64,000 nucleotides of DNA from Pseudomonas sediminis. Its GTDB lineage: Bacteria; Pseudomonadota; Gammaproteobacteria; Pseudomonadales; Pseudomonadaceae. Of this stretch, positions 34,500 to 41,312 are shown piece after piece. The stretch lies in contig NZ_CP154631.1 in the NCBI RefSeq assembly GCF_039555755.1, positions 1,984,001 to 2,048,000 on the forward strand, read 5' to 3'. Each line of letters opens with the position of its first letter. The stretch's first letter is position 1. The translations under genes and the position numbers were made by a program. The notes below the pieces were generated by a model, which was not told where the DNA came from, ran no database searches, and saw only the letters and a list, made by a program, of their open reading frames with translations.

Positions 34500-35609
34500 T
34501 TACTGGGTGTCGGCTAAGCGAAACGCGCCGTCTTTGACTTGCAAGAAGTACAAAGACCCCACGCGATCGCCGCTAGCCTCAAAGGTCGTTGGACCAGTAA
34601 CGCCCGGAATATCTTTGATGGTGGAGAAGGCCTCATTAAGCGACTCACGGGTGAGTGCGCCCTGGCTCTTGGCTTGAGTCACCGCTGCGGCCAGAGTTTT
34701 ACCGGCGTCATAGCCAAGGGCCGCCCAAGCATTGGGCTGCTCGCCATAGGCGCTTTGGTAGGCGTCGATAAAGGGGGCCGTGGTCTCGGTGGAAACCGAC
34801 GGATCAAACATTCCGTAGGCGATCATGCCCTCCACCGCGCTGCGGCCCAGACTGATCAAATCAGGGTTGAGCGATCCGTCACTGCCTAGGAGCTGAACCT
34901 TGATTCCCAAGGCGCGTGCCTGTTCGGCAATTTTTGCTGCTTCAGAATAAAAACCACCGATAAAGATCGCGTCCGGCTTGGCAGCACGCGCCTTGATCAG
35001 CAGGGTTTTAAAGTCTTTGGTGCCCAGCAGGTAGCTTTCCTGACCAACAATCTCAGCGTTTTTCGCCGCAGCATCACTGAAGGCGCTTGATAGGCCGATA
35101 CCATAGTCATCTTGCTGGTTGAGGATATAAACGCGCTTAAAGCCCAGCTTTTCCGTGGCGTAACGCCCCATGGTTTGCCCTTGGGTTGCATCGGTCATCA
35201 CGTTGCGGCGGAAGTACGCACTGGCACCAGTTAAATCAGGACTGGTGACAGCAGAGGCCAGCACCGGCAATTTGCAGCGGTCAAACACCGGAACTGCAGC
35301 CAGTGCAATAGAGCTGAACGAGTAGCCCATCACTACATCAATGGACTCATCCGAGCAAAAGCGTTGTGCAATCAAAACACCTTCGCGAGCCTCACCACGG
35401 TCATCAGCCGAAGTCAGACTGAAGGTGGTGTCCGAAGTCTGATTGAGTTCAGTCAGGGCAATCTCTAGCCCCTTGCGGATGTTCAAACCAAATGCCGCAA
35501 AATCCCCTGACAGGGCTGCGGTAAAGCCAATTTTAACTTCCTCAGCAGCCACCTGCGTACTGATCAAGGGAAGAGCGGCCAAAGAACTCAGAGCCAGTCG
35601 TTTCAACAT
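34500..35609 (-). CDS. Periplasmic substrate-binding protein of the Liv-type ABC importer
   Basis: A 369-residue protein with a signal peptide (LKRLALSSLAALPLISTQVAA). The mature protein begins EEVKIGFTAALSGDFAAFGLNIRKGL, the usual start of LivJ/LivK and related family I periplasmic binding proteins. I chose the second ATG (35609) because GGAGAATGCTT then gives a 7-bp spacing; the first ATG lies 1 bp from the GGAGA. It is the first gene of the seven-gene operon, and 75 bp separate it from the permease. It is divergent from the FadR-type regulator. Confidence 0.92.
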   Translation of the reverse strand: MLKRLALSSLAALPLISTQVAAEEVKIGFTAALSGDFAAFGLNIRKGLEIALTELNQTSDTTFSLTSADDRGEAREGVLIAQRFCSDESIDVVMGYSFSSIALAAVPVFDRCKLPVLASAVTSPDLTGASAYFRRNVMTDATQGQTMGRYATEKLGFKRVYILNQQDDYGIGLSSAFSDAAAKNAEIVGQESYLLGTKDFKTLLIKARAAKPDAIFIGGFYSEAAKIAEQARALGIKVQLLGSDGSLNPDLISLGRSAVEGMIAYGMFDPSVSTETTAPFIDAYQSAYGEQPNAWAALGYDAGKTLAAAVTQAKSQGALTRESLNEAFSTIKDIPGVTGPTTFEASGDRVGSLYFLQVKDGAFRLADTQ

Positions 35610-35667
35610 AAGCATTCTCCAAAGTCAGGATAAGCATGAAGACGATTGGGCAGCGTTAAGGCAATCA

Positions 35668-35682
35668 ATTGGTCTTATTGGT
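35668..35682. promoter_or_regulatory. Tandem ATTGGT motif in the divergent promoter region
   Basis: ATTGGT occurs at 35668-35673 and 35677-35682, nine bases apart, between the binding-protein gene and the FadR-type regulator. GntR-family operators often have TTGGT-like half sites; here the halves are direct, not inverted, so this is only a candidate. Confidence 0.3.
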
Positions 35683-35793
35683 TTGTTTTTTTATTCAGCA
35701 TTTAGACCTGGATTTGATCTTGCCTTGCCTTGCTCTTGCTGGCAACCACTTATATGCTGGCTCCACTGAAAAAATTCACAAGAGCACATTGGT

Positions 35794-36561
35794 ATGAATG
35801 GTTTGCCTGAAATCTTAATTGGTGCAAATGGTTCAGGTGGAAACAATGTCTTAGGCATCACCGCAGTCAACTCCAAAGAGCAGCTGCTGAGCCAGCTTTT
35901 GGGGGCGATGCGCACCGGCAGATTAAAAGTCGGAGACAGGCTTTTAAATGAGCGTGACCTGGCTGAATTTTCAACCCTTTCGCGGTCCACCGTGCGCGAT
36001 GTCCTTAACACCCTTGAGAAGCAAGGGCTGCTAGAGCGGCGCGTCGGACGCGGTACTTTTCTGATCGCCCTTCCCGGGCATGAGCCGCTTGGAGAGCCGG
36101 GGAACGAATCCCTGGTTACGCCCGCTGAGCTGATTGAGTTTCGGCTGACAGTGGAACCGGCCCTGGCTGATTTGCTGGTGCTCAAATTGAGCGATGCTGA
36201 AATTGACAGGATTCGCGGTGAGCTGTTAGCAGGCCGACATGCCACCAGCTGGGATGAAGTGGAAAGGATCGACCGCGACTTCCACCTAATGCTCTACAGC
36301 GCCACACAAAACGCCATGTTCATCGAGTCCGGACGCAAGGTTGCGCGCATGCGCAACAACCCGGCCTGGCTGCGTCTTAAAGCTCATCGTTTTAACCGCG
36401 AGCGCTGGCTGGTGTTCCAGCGCGAACACGAAGCCATTCTGGATGCTCTCGCCATGCGCGATGCGCAAACCGTAGCCGACCTACTGCGCCACCATATCTC
36501 TGGGGTGCGTATGGATTACGCCCTGAACCGCTCTAACGCGATAAACGTACCCAAGGAGTAG
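35794..36561 (+). CDS. GntR-family regulator, FadR subfamily
   Basis: A 255-residue regulator. The N-terminal winged helix holds the GntR signature LLNERDLAEFSTLSRSTVRD (residues about 50-69), then VLNTLEKQGLLERRVGRGTF. The C-terminal FCD domain (about 110-240) contains the metal-binding residues in DRDFHLMLY, the HEAILDAL region and LLRHH. FCD domains bind organic acids. Its divergence from the ABC/Rieske operon and co-direction with the aldehyde dehydrogenase 5 bp downstream suggest that it controls both by substrate-relieved repression. The start is ATG 35794; there is no strong ribosome site. Confidence 0.88.
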   Translation: MNGLPEILIGANGSGGNNVLGITAVNSKEQLLSQLLGAMRTGRLKVGDRLLNERDLAEFSTLSRSTVRDVLNTLEKQGLLERRVGRGTFLIALPGHEPLGEPGNESLVTPAELIEFRLTVEPALADLLVLKLSDAEIDRIRGELLAGRHATSWDEVERIDRDFHLMLYSATQNAMFIESGRKVARMRNNPAWLRLKAHRFNRERWLVFQREHEAILDALAMRDAQTVADLLRHHISGVRMDYALNRSNAINVPKE

Positions 36562-36566
36562 CTGCT

Positions 36567-38009
36567 ATGCCTGAGTCTTCGCACAAGCATCTTTTGTTTA
36601 TTGACGGCCATTGGTGCTCAGGCCAAAAAGATGCATGGCTGGCAGTGGATAACCCCGCAACCAGCCAAACGGTAAATGAAGTGGCTGTTGCCGAAATCGA
36701 AGACTTGGATATAGCCCTAAACGCCTGCGCCAGGGGCTTTTCCGTTTGGCGCAAAACTCCCGCAATAAAGCGCGCGGATGTACTGCTTGAGGCGGCGCGA
36801 CTGATCCGTGAGCGCCTTGAGTCGCTAGCGCAGACCTTAAGCCTTGAGCAAGGAAAACCCCTGCCTGAGGCACGCATGGAAATAAATTCCTGCGCCGAGC
36901 TTTTACAGTGGTACGCCGAAGAAGGGCGACGCGCTTGTGGTCGTCTGGTGCCGGCACGCGACAGCAAAGTGATCAACATGGTTCGGCGTGATCCGGTAGG
37001 GCCGGTGGCTGCATTTTCGCCGTGGAACTTTCCAGCCTCGCAAGCTGTACGCAAACTCGCGCCGGCCCTCGCGGCTGGCTGTTCGATTATCTTGAAAGGG
37101 CCAGAAGAAGCGCCGGGCGCGCTGATTGGGGTGGTGCAGGCACTGGTAGACGCCGGCCTGCCTGACGGAGTGCTGGCGTTGGTGTTTGGCCGGCCGGCTG
37201 AGATTTCTGCGCATTTGATTGCCTCACCGATTATTCGCAAAGTCTCGTTCACAGGCTCCGTGCCGGTTGGCAAGCTGATCGCCACCCAAGCGGCACAGAA
37301 CGTCAAACCCTGCACTCTAGAACTCGGCGGACATGCTCCGGTTCTGGTATTCGAGGATGTGGATATCCTCGACTGCGCACAAAAGCTGGCACAGGCCAAG
37401 TTCCGTAACGCAGGGCAGGTATGCGTCTCGCCTACCCGCTTTTATATCCAGCAAAGTGTTTTTGCCGAATTCACCCAGGCATTTGTCGAGGCCGTACAAC
37501 GTATAACCATTGGCGCAGCCCAAGAGCCAACCACACAAATGGGCCCACTAATCAACCAACGGCGCTGCGCGCAAATCGCCGACTTAGTCGCCGATGCCAA
37601 GGTCAAAGGCGCTACCGTCCTAACCGGTGGAGGGCCGCTAAGAGACTCCGGCTATTTTTTTGCGCCAACCGTGTTAACCAACGTTCCAGAAAACGCCCGC
37701 GCGTGGATGGAAGAACCTTTTGGTCCACTAGCGCTGCTGGCGCCGTTTAACTCGGTGGATGAGGCAATTGAGCTGGCCAACAACACAACCTTTGGTCTTG
37801 CTGCCTACGCCTTTAGCCACAACCTCGCAGTCTGTCATCGGCTAAGCGACGAGCTCATCACCGGCATGCTTGCCATTAATCACTTTGCGTTGGCCTTTGC
37901 TGAAACACCTTTTGGCGGTGTGGGTGAAAGCGGTTACGGGCGTGAAGGCGGCAGTGAAGGCTTGGATGTGTATTTGGTTAATCGCCTGATTACTCAGGCA
38001 GTGGCTTAG
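36567..38009 (+). CDS. NAD(P)-dependent aldehyde dehydrogenase (succinate-semialdehyde dehydrogenase-like)
   Basis: A 480-residue aldehyde dehydrogenase. It has the NAD-binding segment FSPWNFPAS, the VSFTGSVPVGK loop, the catalytic glutamate in TLELGGHAP and the nucleophile Cys286 in NAGQVCVSPTRF. The C-terminus FGGVGESGYGREGGSEGLDVYLV is the conserved ALDH end. It resembles GabD-type enzymes but is much diverged from the gabD gene at 39704. It probably oxidises a semialdehyde from the upstream cluster. AAGGAG precedes the ATG by 7 bp, overlapping the end of the regulator gene. Confidence 0.9.
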   Translation: MPESSHKHLLFIDGHWCSGQKDAWLAVDNPATSQTVNEVAVAEIEDLDIALNACARGFSVWRKTPAIKRADVLLEAARLIRERLESLAQTLSLEQGKPLPEARMEINSCAELLQWYAEEGRRACGRLVPARDSKVINMVRRDPVGPVAAFSPWNFPASQAVRKLAPALAAGCSIILKGPEEAPGALIGVVQALVDAGLPDGVLALVFGRPAEISAHLIASPIIRKVSFTGSVPVGKLIATQAAQNVKPCTLELGGHAPVLVFEDVDILDCAQKLAQAKFRNAGQVCVSPTRFYIQQSVFAEFTQAFVEAVQRITIGAAQEPTTQMGPLINQRRCAQIADLVADAKVKGATVLTGGGPLRDSGYFFAPTVLTNVPENARAWMEEPFGPLALLAPFNSVDEAIELANNTTFGLAAYAFSHNLAVCHRLSDELITGMLAINHFALAFAETPFGGVGESGYGREGGSEGLDVYLVNRLITQAVA

Positions 38010-38043
38010 ATTTCGGCTTTTGCGCTTTGTAAGCGAACGGGCA

Positions 38044-38166
38044 TTACACCTTGCCGACGGATACCCAGTTGTGCGGCAGCAGCTCGGCCAGAGCGCTGGC
38101 CTTCTGTGTCGGCAGTCGCGTTAGCACATCCTTGAGATAGGCATACGGATCATGCCCATTCATCGT
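38044..38166 (-). pseudogene. C-terminal fragment of an IS66-family transposase (tnpC)
   Basis: About 41 codons on the minus strand end in NGHDPYAYLKDVLTRLPTQK, then ELLPHNWVSVGKV and a stop, the C-terminus typical of IS66 TnpC transposases. The frame loses similarity beyond about 38166, so the rest is lost. It is not functional on its own. It lies directly next to the tail of the aldehyde dehydrogenase gene. Confidence 0.85.
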
Positions 38167-38210
38167 AACCGTCCGGGCAACACACCTCCCCGGTTCTTCC
38201 AGCTAGCGGC

Positions 38211-38241
38211 ATGGTGTCCACCTGTTTTTGGTGGACACCAT
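38211..38241. repeat. Perfect hairpin (ATGGTGTCCACC arms) at the IS66 junction
   Basis: The 12-bp arms 38211-38222 and 38230-38241 are perfect complements around TGTTTTT. The place, between an IS66 fragment and a truncated IS66, suggests either two abutting element ends or a regulatory hairpin ahead of tnpA. Confidence 0.6.
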
Positions 38242-38267
38242 TTCAAGTCCCTTGCGGAGGATCTCCC

Positions 38268-38603
38268 GTGCCAGGCCAACGCCGCTCCTATCCCAAATCT
38301 TTCAAGGCCCAGGTCGTCGATGAGTGCACCCAGCCCGGCGCCTCGGTTGCCGGCGTGGCCTTGAGCCACGGCCTCAACGCCAATCTCGTGCATAAGTGGA
38401 TTCGCCGCCAGCAGGCACAGCTGCCCGCTGTGCCTTCAGGTTTTATTCCGATTCCTCTCGTCCCGAGCCTGCTGGCTACCCCGAGTGCGGCCGACAGGGC
38501 CATCCAGATCGCCATTCCCCATCGGGCCGGCAAGCTGTCGGTGCATTGGCCGGGCAACGACCCTGAAGGCTGCGCCCGCTTCCTGCGCGAGCTGCTGAAG
38601 TGA
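38268..38603 (+). CDS. tnpA: IS66-family accessory protein TnpA
   Basis: A 111-residue protein with an N-terminal HTH (RRSYPKSFKAQVVDECTQPG, then ASVAGVALSHGLNANLVHKW) as in OrfA/TnpA of IS66 elements. I chose GTG at 38268, with GGAGG 7 bp upstream, since the ATG at 38211 lies in the hairpin. The next gene starts 4 bp before its stop. The full IS66 has three genes; the third is missing here. Confidence 0.85.
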   Translation: MPGQRRSYPKSFKAQVVDECTQPGASVAGVALSHGLNANLVHKWIRRQQAQLPAVPSGFIPIPLVPSLLATPSAADRAIQIAIPHRAGKLSVHWPGNDPEGCARFLRELLK

Positions 38604-38935
38604 TCCGTATCGAGCGCATCTGGCTCGCCACCGAGCCGCTGGACATGCGCGCCGGCACCGAAACCGCGTTGGCCCGGGTGGTTCAAGTGTTCGGTGCGGC
38701 ACAGCCGCACTGCGCCTACCTGTTCACCAACAAGCGCGCCAACCGGATGAAGGTGCTGGTGCACGATGGCTTCGGCATCTGGCTGGCTGCTCGCAGGCTC
38801 AATCGAGGGTGCTTCGTCTGGTCGGGCAATGGGCAGGGGCAGCAGTTGGAACTCAACCCCGAGCAGTTGCAGGCCCTGGTGGTCGGCCTGCCCTGGCAGC
38901 GTCTTGGGCCGGATGCCGAGATCAGGCTCCTGTAG
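38600..38935 (+). CDS. tnpB: IS66-family accessory protein TnpB
   Basis: A 111-residue protein with the IS66 Orf2 hallmark IERIWLATEPLDMRAGTETAL and MKVLVHDGFGIWLAARRL. It overlaps tnpA by 4 bp. No tnpC follows: the sequence after 38935 has no matching frame, so the element is truncated and immobile unless helped in trans. Confidence 0.9.
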   Translation: MIRIERIWLATEPLDMRAGTETALARVVQVFGAAQPHCAYLFTNKRANRMKVLVHDGFGIWLAARRLNRGCFVWSGNGQGQQLELNPEQLQALVVGLPWQRLGPDAEIRLL

Positions 38936-39175
38936 CCGACGTGTGCCTGATTGTGGCTAATACTCAATCTCTGCGAAGTAACCGGCATGCCATCTCACCG
39001 TGCGGCACGCTTTGGGCACAGAATTGGCACAGCGTGAAAAGCCGCCGCTAGATGACACTGAGTGCAGTGCTCATCGCAGCCTGAGAGCTGGCATCAAGGG
39101 AATTTTGCTGGAGGGCGCCGATTCAGCAGCGGAAGCGGCGAAGCCTTAGAAAGAGGCCATTGAATCAAGAGGATA

Positions 39176-39252
39176 TGGCGCACCTGGCGGGATTCGAACC
39201 CACGACCCTTGCCTTCGGAGGGCAATACTCTATCCAGCTGAGCTACAGGTGC
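39176..39252 (-). tRNA. tRNA-Arg(CCG), intact
   Basis: A complete 77-nt cloverleaf on the minus strand. Acceptor GCACCTG pairs with CAGGTGC; discriminator G and encoded CCA. The D arm contains GCTCAGCTGGATAGAGT, the anticodon stem-loop is TTGCC-CTCCGAA-GGCAA with anticodon CCG, and the T arm is GTGGG-TTCGAAT-CCCGC. It lies inside the right end of the island, 59 bp from the disrupted gene and with a different acceptor stem, so it is probably the replacement that serves CGG codons. Confidence 0.95.
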
Positions 39253-39272
39253 GTATGTGTTGCGGCGAACTA

Positions 39273-39286
39273 TTTGACCACTAGCC
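39273..39286. repeat. 14-bp direct repeat TTTGACCACTAGCC, right copy
   Basis: An exact match, same orientation, with 16711-16724. It lies between the intact tRNA-Arg and the tRNA 5' half. Confidence 0.6.
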
Positions 39287-39311
39287 TGCACCCTTCTCAA
39301 CTCGATGATCA

Positions 39312-39355
39312 CTGCCTTCGGAGGGCAGTACTCTATCCAGCTGAGCTACGAGTGC
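39312..39355 (-). pseudogene. 5' half of a disrupted tRNA-Arg(CCG) gene (right island junction)
   Basis: On the minus strand it begins GCACTCG, then TA, the D arm and a full anticodon stem-loop CTGCC-CTCCGAA-GGCAG (39312-39328). The variable, T-arm and acceptor 3' parts are missing and are replaced by unrelated sequence. GCACTCG is exactly complementary to the CGAGTGC strand in 16504-16546. Confidence 0.85.
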
Positions 39356-39703
39356 GTTGCGGGGCGCAATCATACGCATCTCGGCGGTTAGCGTCCATTC
39401 TGCATGAGTGTGCATTATTCAGAACGGACTTTACACTTTTGGGCCGTCTGAATCTTAGTTTCAGAAGTTTTTGCCATTATTTTATGGATTTTGCTTGGTC
39501 GCCTATTGCCCTTTACCCCTGCCGATCCTAGGATTCGTTTGAGATTTCAAACGGCGTGTTCGGTCATTCTGAACCCTCGCGCGTTCAACGGCTCTGAATC
39601 CATTACCAGGCCCCGCACGGCTCCCATTTCGGCCTTGCGGGCTCTGTCCGTGACTCCAACGACTTACGCCGACGCCAGGGCGCCGGAACTGAAGGAGACT
39701 GCC
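39356..39703. other. Gene-free upstream region of gabD
   Basis: About 350 bp, the right flank of the island. An upstream in-frame extension of gabD (from 39491) has low-quality composition and no ribosome site, so I treat it as noncoding. It should contain the gabDT promoter. AT-rich parts at 39410-39490 could hold it, but no clear boxes were identified. Confidence 0.5.
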
Positions 39704-41155
39704 ATGCAACTGAAAGACCCCCAGCTGCTGCGCCAACAGGCTTATATCGATGGCCAGTGGTTGGACGCCGACAGCGGTCAGACCATTGCCGTGAACAACC
39801 CGGCCACTGGCGAGATCATCGGCCATGTTCCGAAGATGGGCCGTGCGGAAACTCGCCGCGCCGTCGAAGCCGCCGAGAAGGCGCTGCCGGCCTGGCGTGC
39901 GCTGACTGCCAAGGAGCGTGCGAACAAGCTGCGTCGCTGGTTCGAGCTGCTGATGGAAAGCCAGGATGACCTGGGCCGTCTGATGACCCTGGAGCAGGGC
40001 AAGCCGCTGGCCGAAGCCAAGGGCGAGATCGCCTACGCCGCCTCCTTCATCGAGTGGTTCGCCGAAGAGGCCAAGCGCGTCTACGGTGACGTGATTCCTG
40101 GTCACCAGCCGGACAAGCGCCTGATGGTGATCAAGCAGCCGATCGGCGTCACCGCCGCCATCACCCCGTGGAACTTCCCAGCCGCGATGATCACCCGCAA
40201 GGCAGGCCCAGCGCTGGCCGCTGGTTGCACCATGGTGATCAAGCCGGCTTCGCAGACCCCGTTCTCCGCCCTGGCCCTGGTCGAGCTGGCCGAGCGCGCC
40301 GGCATCCCGAAAGGTGTGCTGAGCGTGGTCACCGGCAGCGCTGGTGAAGTGGGTGGTGAGCTGACCAGCAACCCGATCGTGCGCAAGCTGTCCTTCACCG
40401 GCTCGACCGAGATCGGTCGCCAACTGATGGCCGAGTGTGCGCAGGACATCAAGAAGGTGTCGCTGGAGCTGGGCGGCAACGCGCCGTTCATCGTCTTCGA
40501 TGACGCCGACTTGGACGCCGCCGTCGAGGGCGCGCTGATCTCCAAGTACCGCAACAACGGCCAGACCTGCGTCTGCGCCAACCGTATCTACGTGCAGGAC
40601 GCCGTCTACGATGCCTTCGCCGAGAAGCTGATCGCGGCAGTGGGCAAGCTGAAGATCGGCAATGGTCTGGAAGATGGCACCACCACCGGTCCGCTGATCG
40701 ACGAGAAGGCCGTGGCCAAGGTTCAGGAGCACATCGAGGACGCCGTGGGCAAAGGCGCCAAGCTGGCCCTGGGCGGCAAGCCGCACGCCCTGGGTGGCAC
40801 CTTCTTCGAGCCGACCATTCTGCTCGACGTACCGAAAACCGCCGCCGTTGCTAAAGAAGAGACCTTCGGCCCGCTGGCGCCGCTGTTCCGCTTCAAGGAC
40901 GAGGCCGAAGTGGTCGCCATGGCCAACGATACCGAGTTCGGCCTGGCTTCCTACTTCTATGCCCGTGATCTGGGCCGCGTGTTCCGCGTGGCCGAAGCGC
41001 TGGAGTACGGCATGGTGGGTATCAACACCGGCCTGATCTCCAACGAAGTCGCGCCGTTCGGCGGCGTGAAGGCGTCCGGCCTGGGCCGAGAAGGCTCCAA
41101 GTACGGGATCGAGGACTACCTCGAGATCAAGTACATGTGCCTCGGTGGAATCTGA
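39704..41155 (+). CDS. gabD: Succinate-semialdehyde dehydrogenase (NADP+)
   Basis: A 483-residue enzyme, the usual length for GabD. It starts LKDPQLLRQQAYIDGQW. The NAD(P)-binding ITPWNFPAAMITRK, SFTGSTEIGRQLM, Glu255 in SLELGGNAPF and Cys289 in NNGQTCVCANR are intact, and it ends EDYLEIKYMCLGG. It oxidises succinate semialdehyde to succinate in the cytoplasm, the last step of GABA breakdown. I used the ATG at 39704, behind GAAGGAG. gabT follows on the same strand after 157 bp. Sequence agreement with Pseudomonas GabD is high along the whole protein as I recall it. Confidence 0.95.
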   Translation: MQLKDPQLLRQQAYIDGQWLDADSGQTIAVNNPATGEIIGHVPKMGRAETRRAVEAAEKALPAWRALTAKERANKLRRWFELLMESQDDLGRLMTLEQGKPLAEAKGEIAYAASFIEWFAEEAKRVYGDVIPGHQPDKRLMVIKQPIGVTAAITPWNFPAAMITRKAGPALAAGCTMVIKPASQTPFSALALVELAERAGIPKGVLSVVTGSAGEVGGELTSNPIVRKLSFTGSTEIGRQLMAECAQDIKKVSLELGGNAPFIVFDDADLDAAVEGALISKYRNNGQTCVCANRIYVQDAVYDAFAEKLIAAVGKLKIGNGLEDGTTTGPLIDEKAVAKVQEHIEDAVGKGAKLALGGKPHALGGTFFEPTILLDVPKTAAVAKEETFGPLAPLFRFKDEAEVVAMANDTEFGLASYFYARDLGRVFRVAEALEYGMVGINTGLISNEVAPFGGVKASGLGREGSKYGIEDYLEIKYMCLGGI

Positions 41156-41312
41156 TTCGGAAATCCGCTGATTTCCAAGGCGGGGCAAGGTGCGAAAGAG
41201 CGTGCGGCGCCCCGGTTGTAAGCCGTAACCCTATTGAGTCCCTCGCGGGCTCGGTTCAGTCGATCATCGCATGCTGAGCCGACCTCCCGCCGGGGATGAC
41301 CATGAGGACACC

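Larger units (their letters stand above)
16537..39324. mobile_element. Genomic island inserted in a tRNA-Arg(CCG) gene
   Basis: The left edge is the 3' half of a tRNA-Arg and the right edge is its 5' half. Both share the 10-bp anticodon-loop core CCTTCGGAGG (16537-16546 and 39315-39324). Inside are defence genes (Wadjet), small accessory genes, a foreign-looking catabolic operon of visibly lower GC, IS66 fragments and a second tRNA-Arg. The flanking genes are core-like metabolic genes. Anticodon loops are known targets of tyrosine recombinases, but no integrase gene is visible, so the element is probably decayed or was trimmed by IS activity. A rearrangement not involving an integrase is an alternative. 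Confidence 0.75.

Noticed and set aside
38211..38267. ATG at 38211 as the tnpA start
   Set aside because: It lies in the hairpin arm and adds a tail (STCFWWTPF) not seen in TnpA proteins; the GTG at 38268 has a GGAGG site.
39491..39703. A 71-residue N-terminal extension of gabD
   Set aside because: No ribosome site and no similarity to GabD; the ATG at 39704 has GAAGGAG at a good distance.
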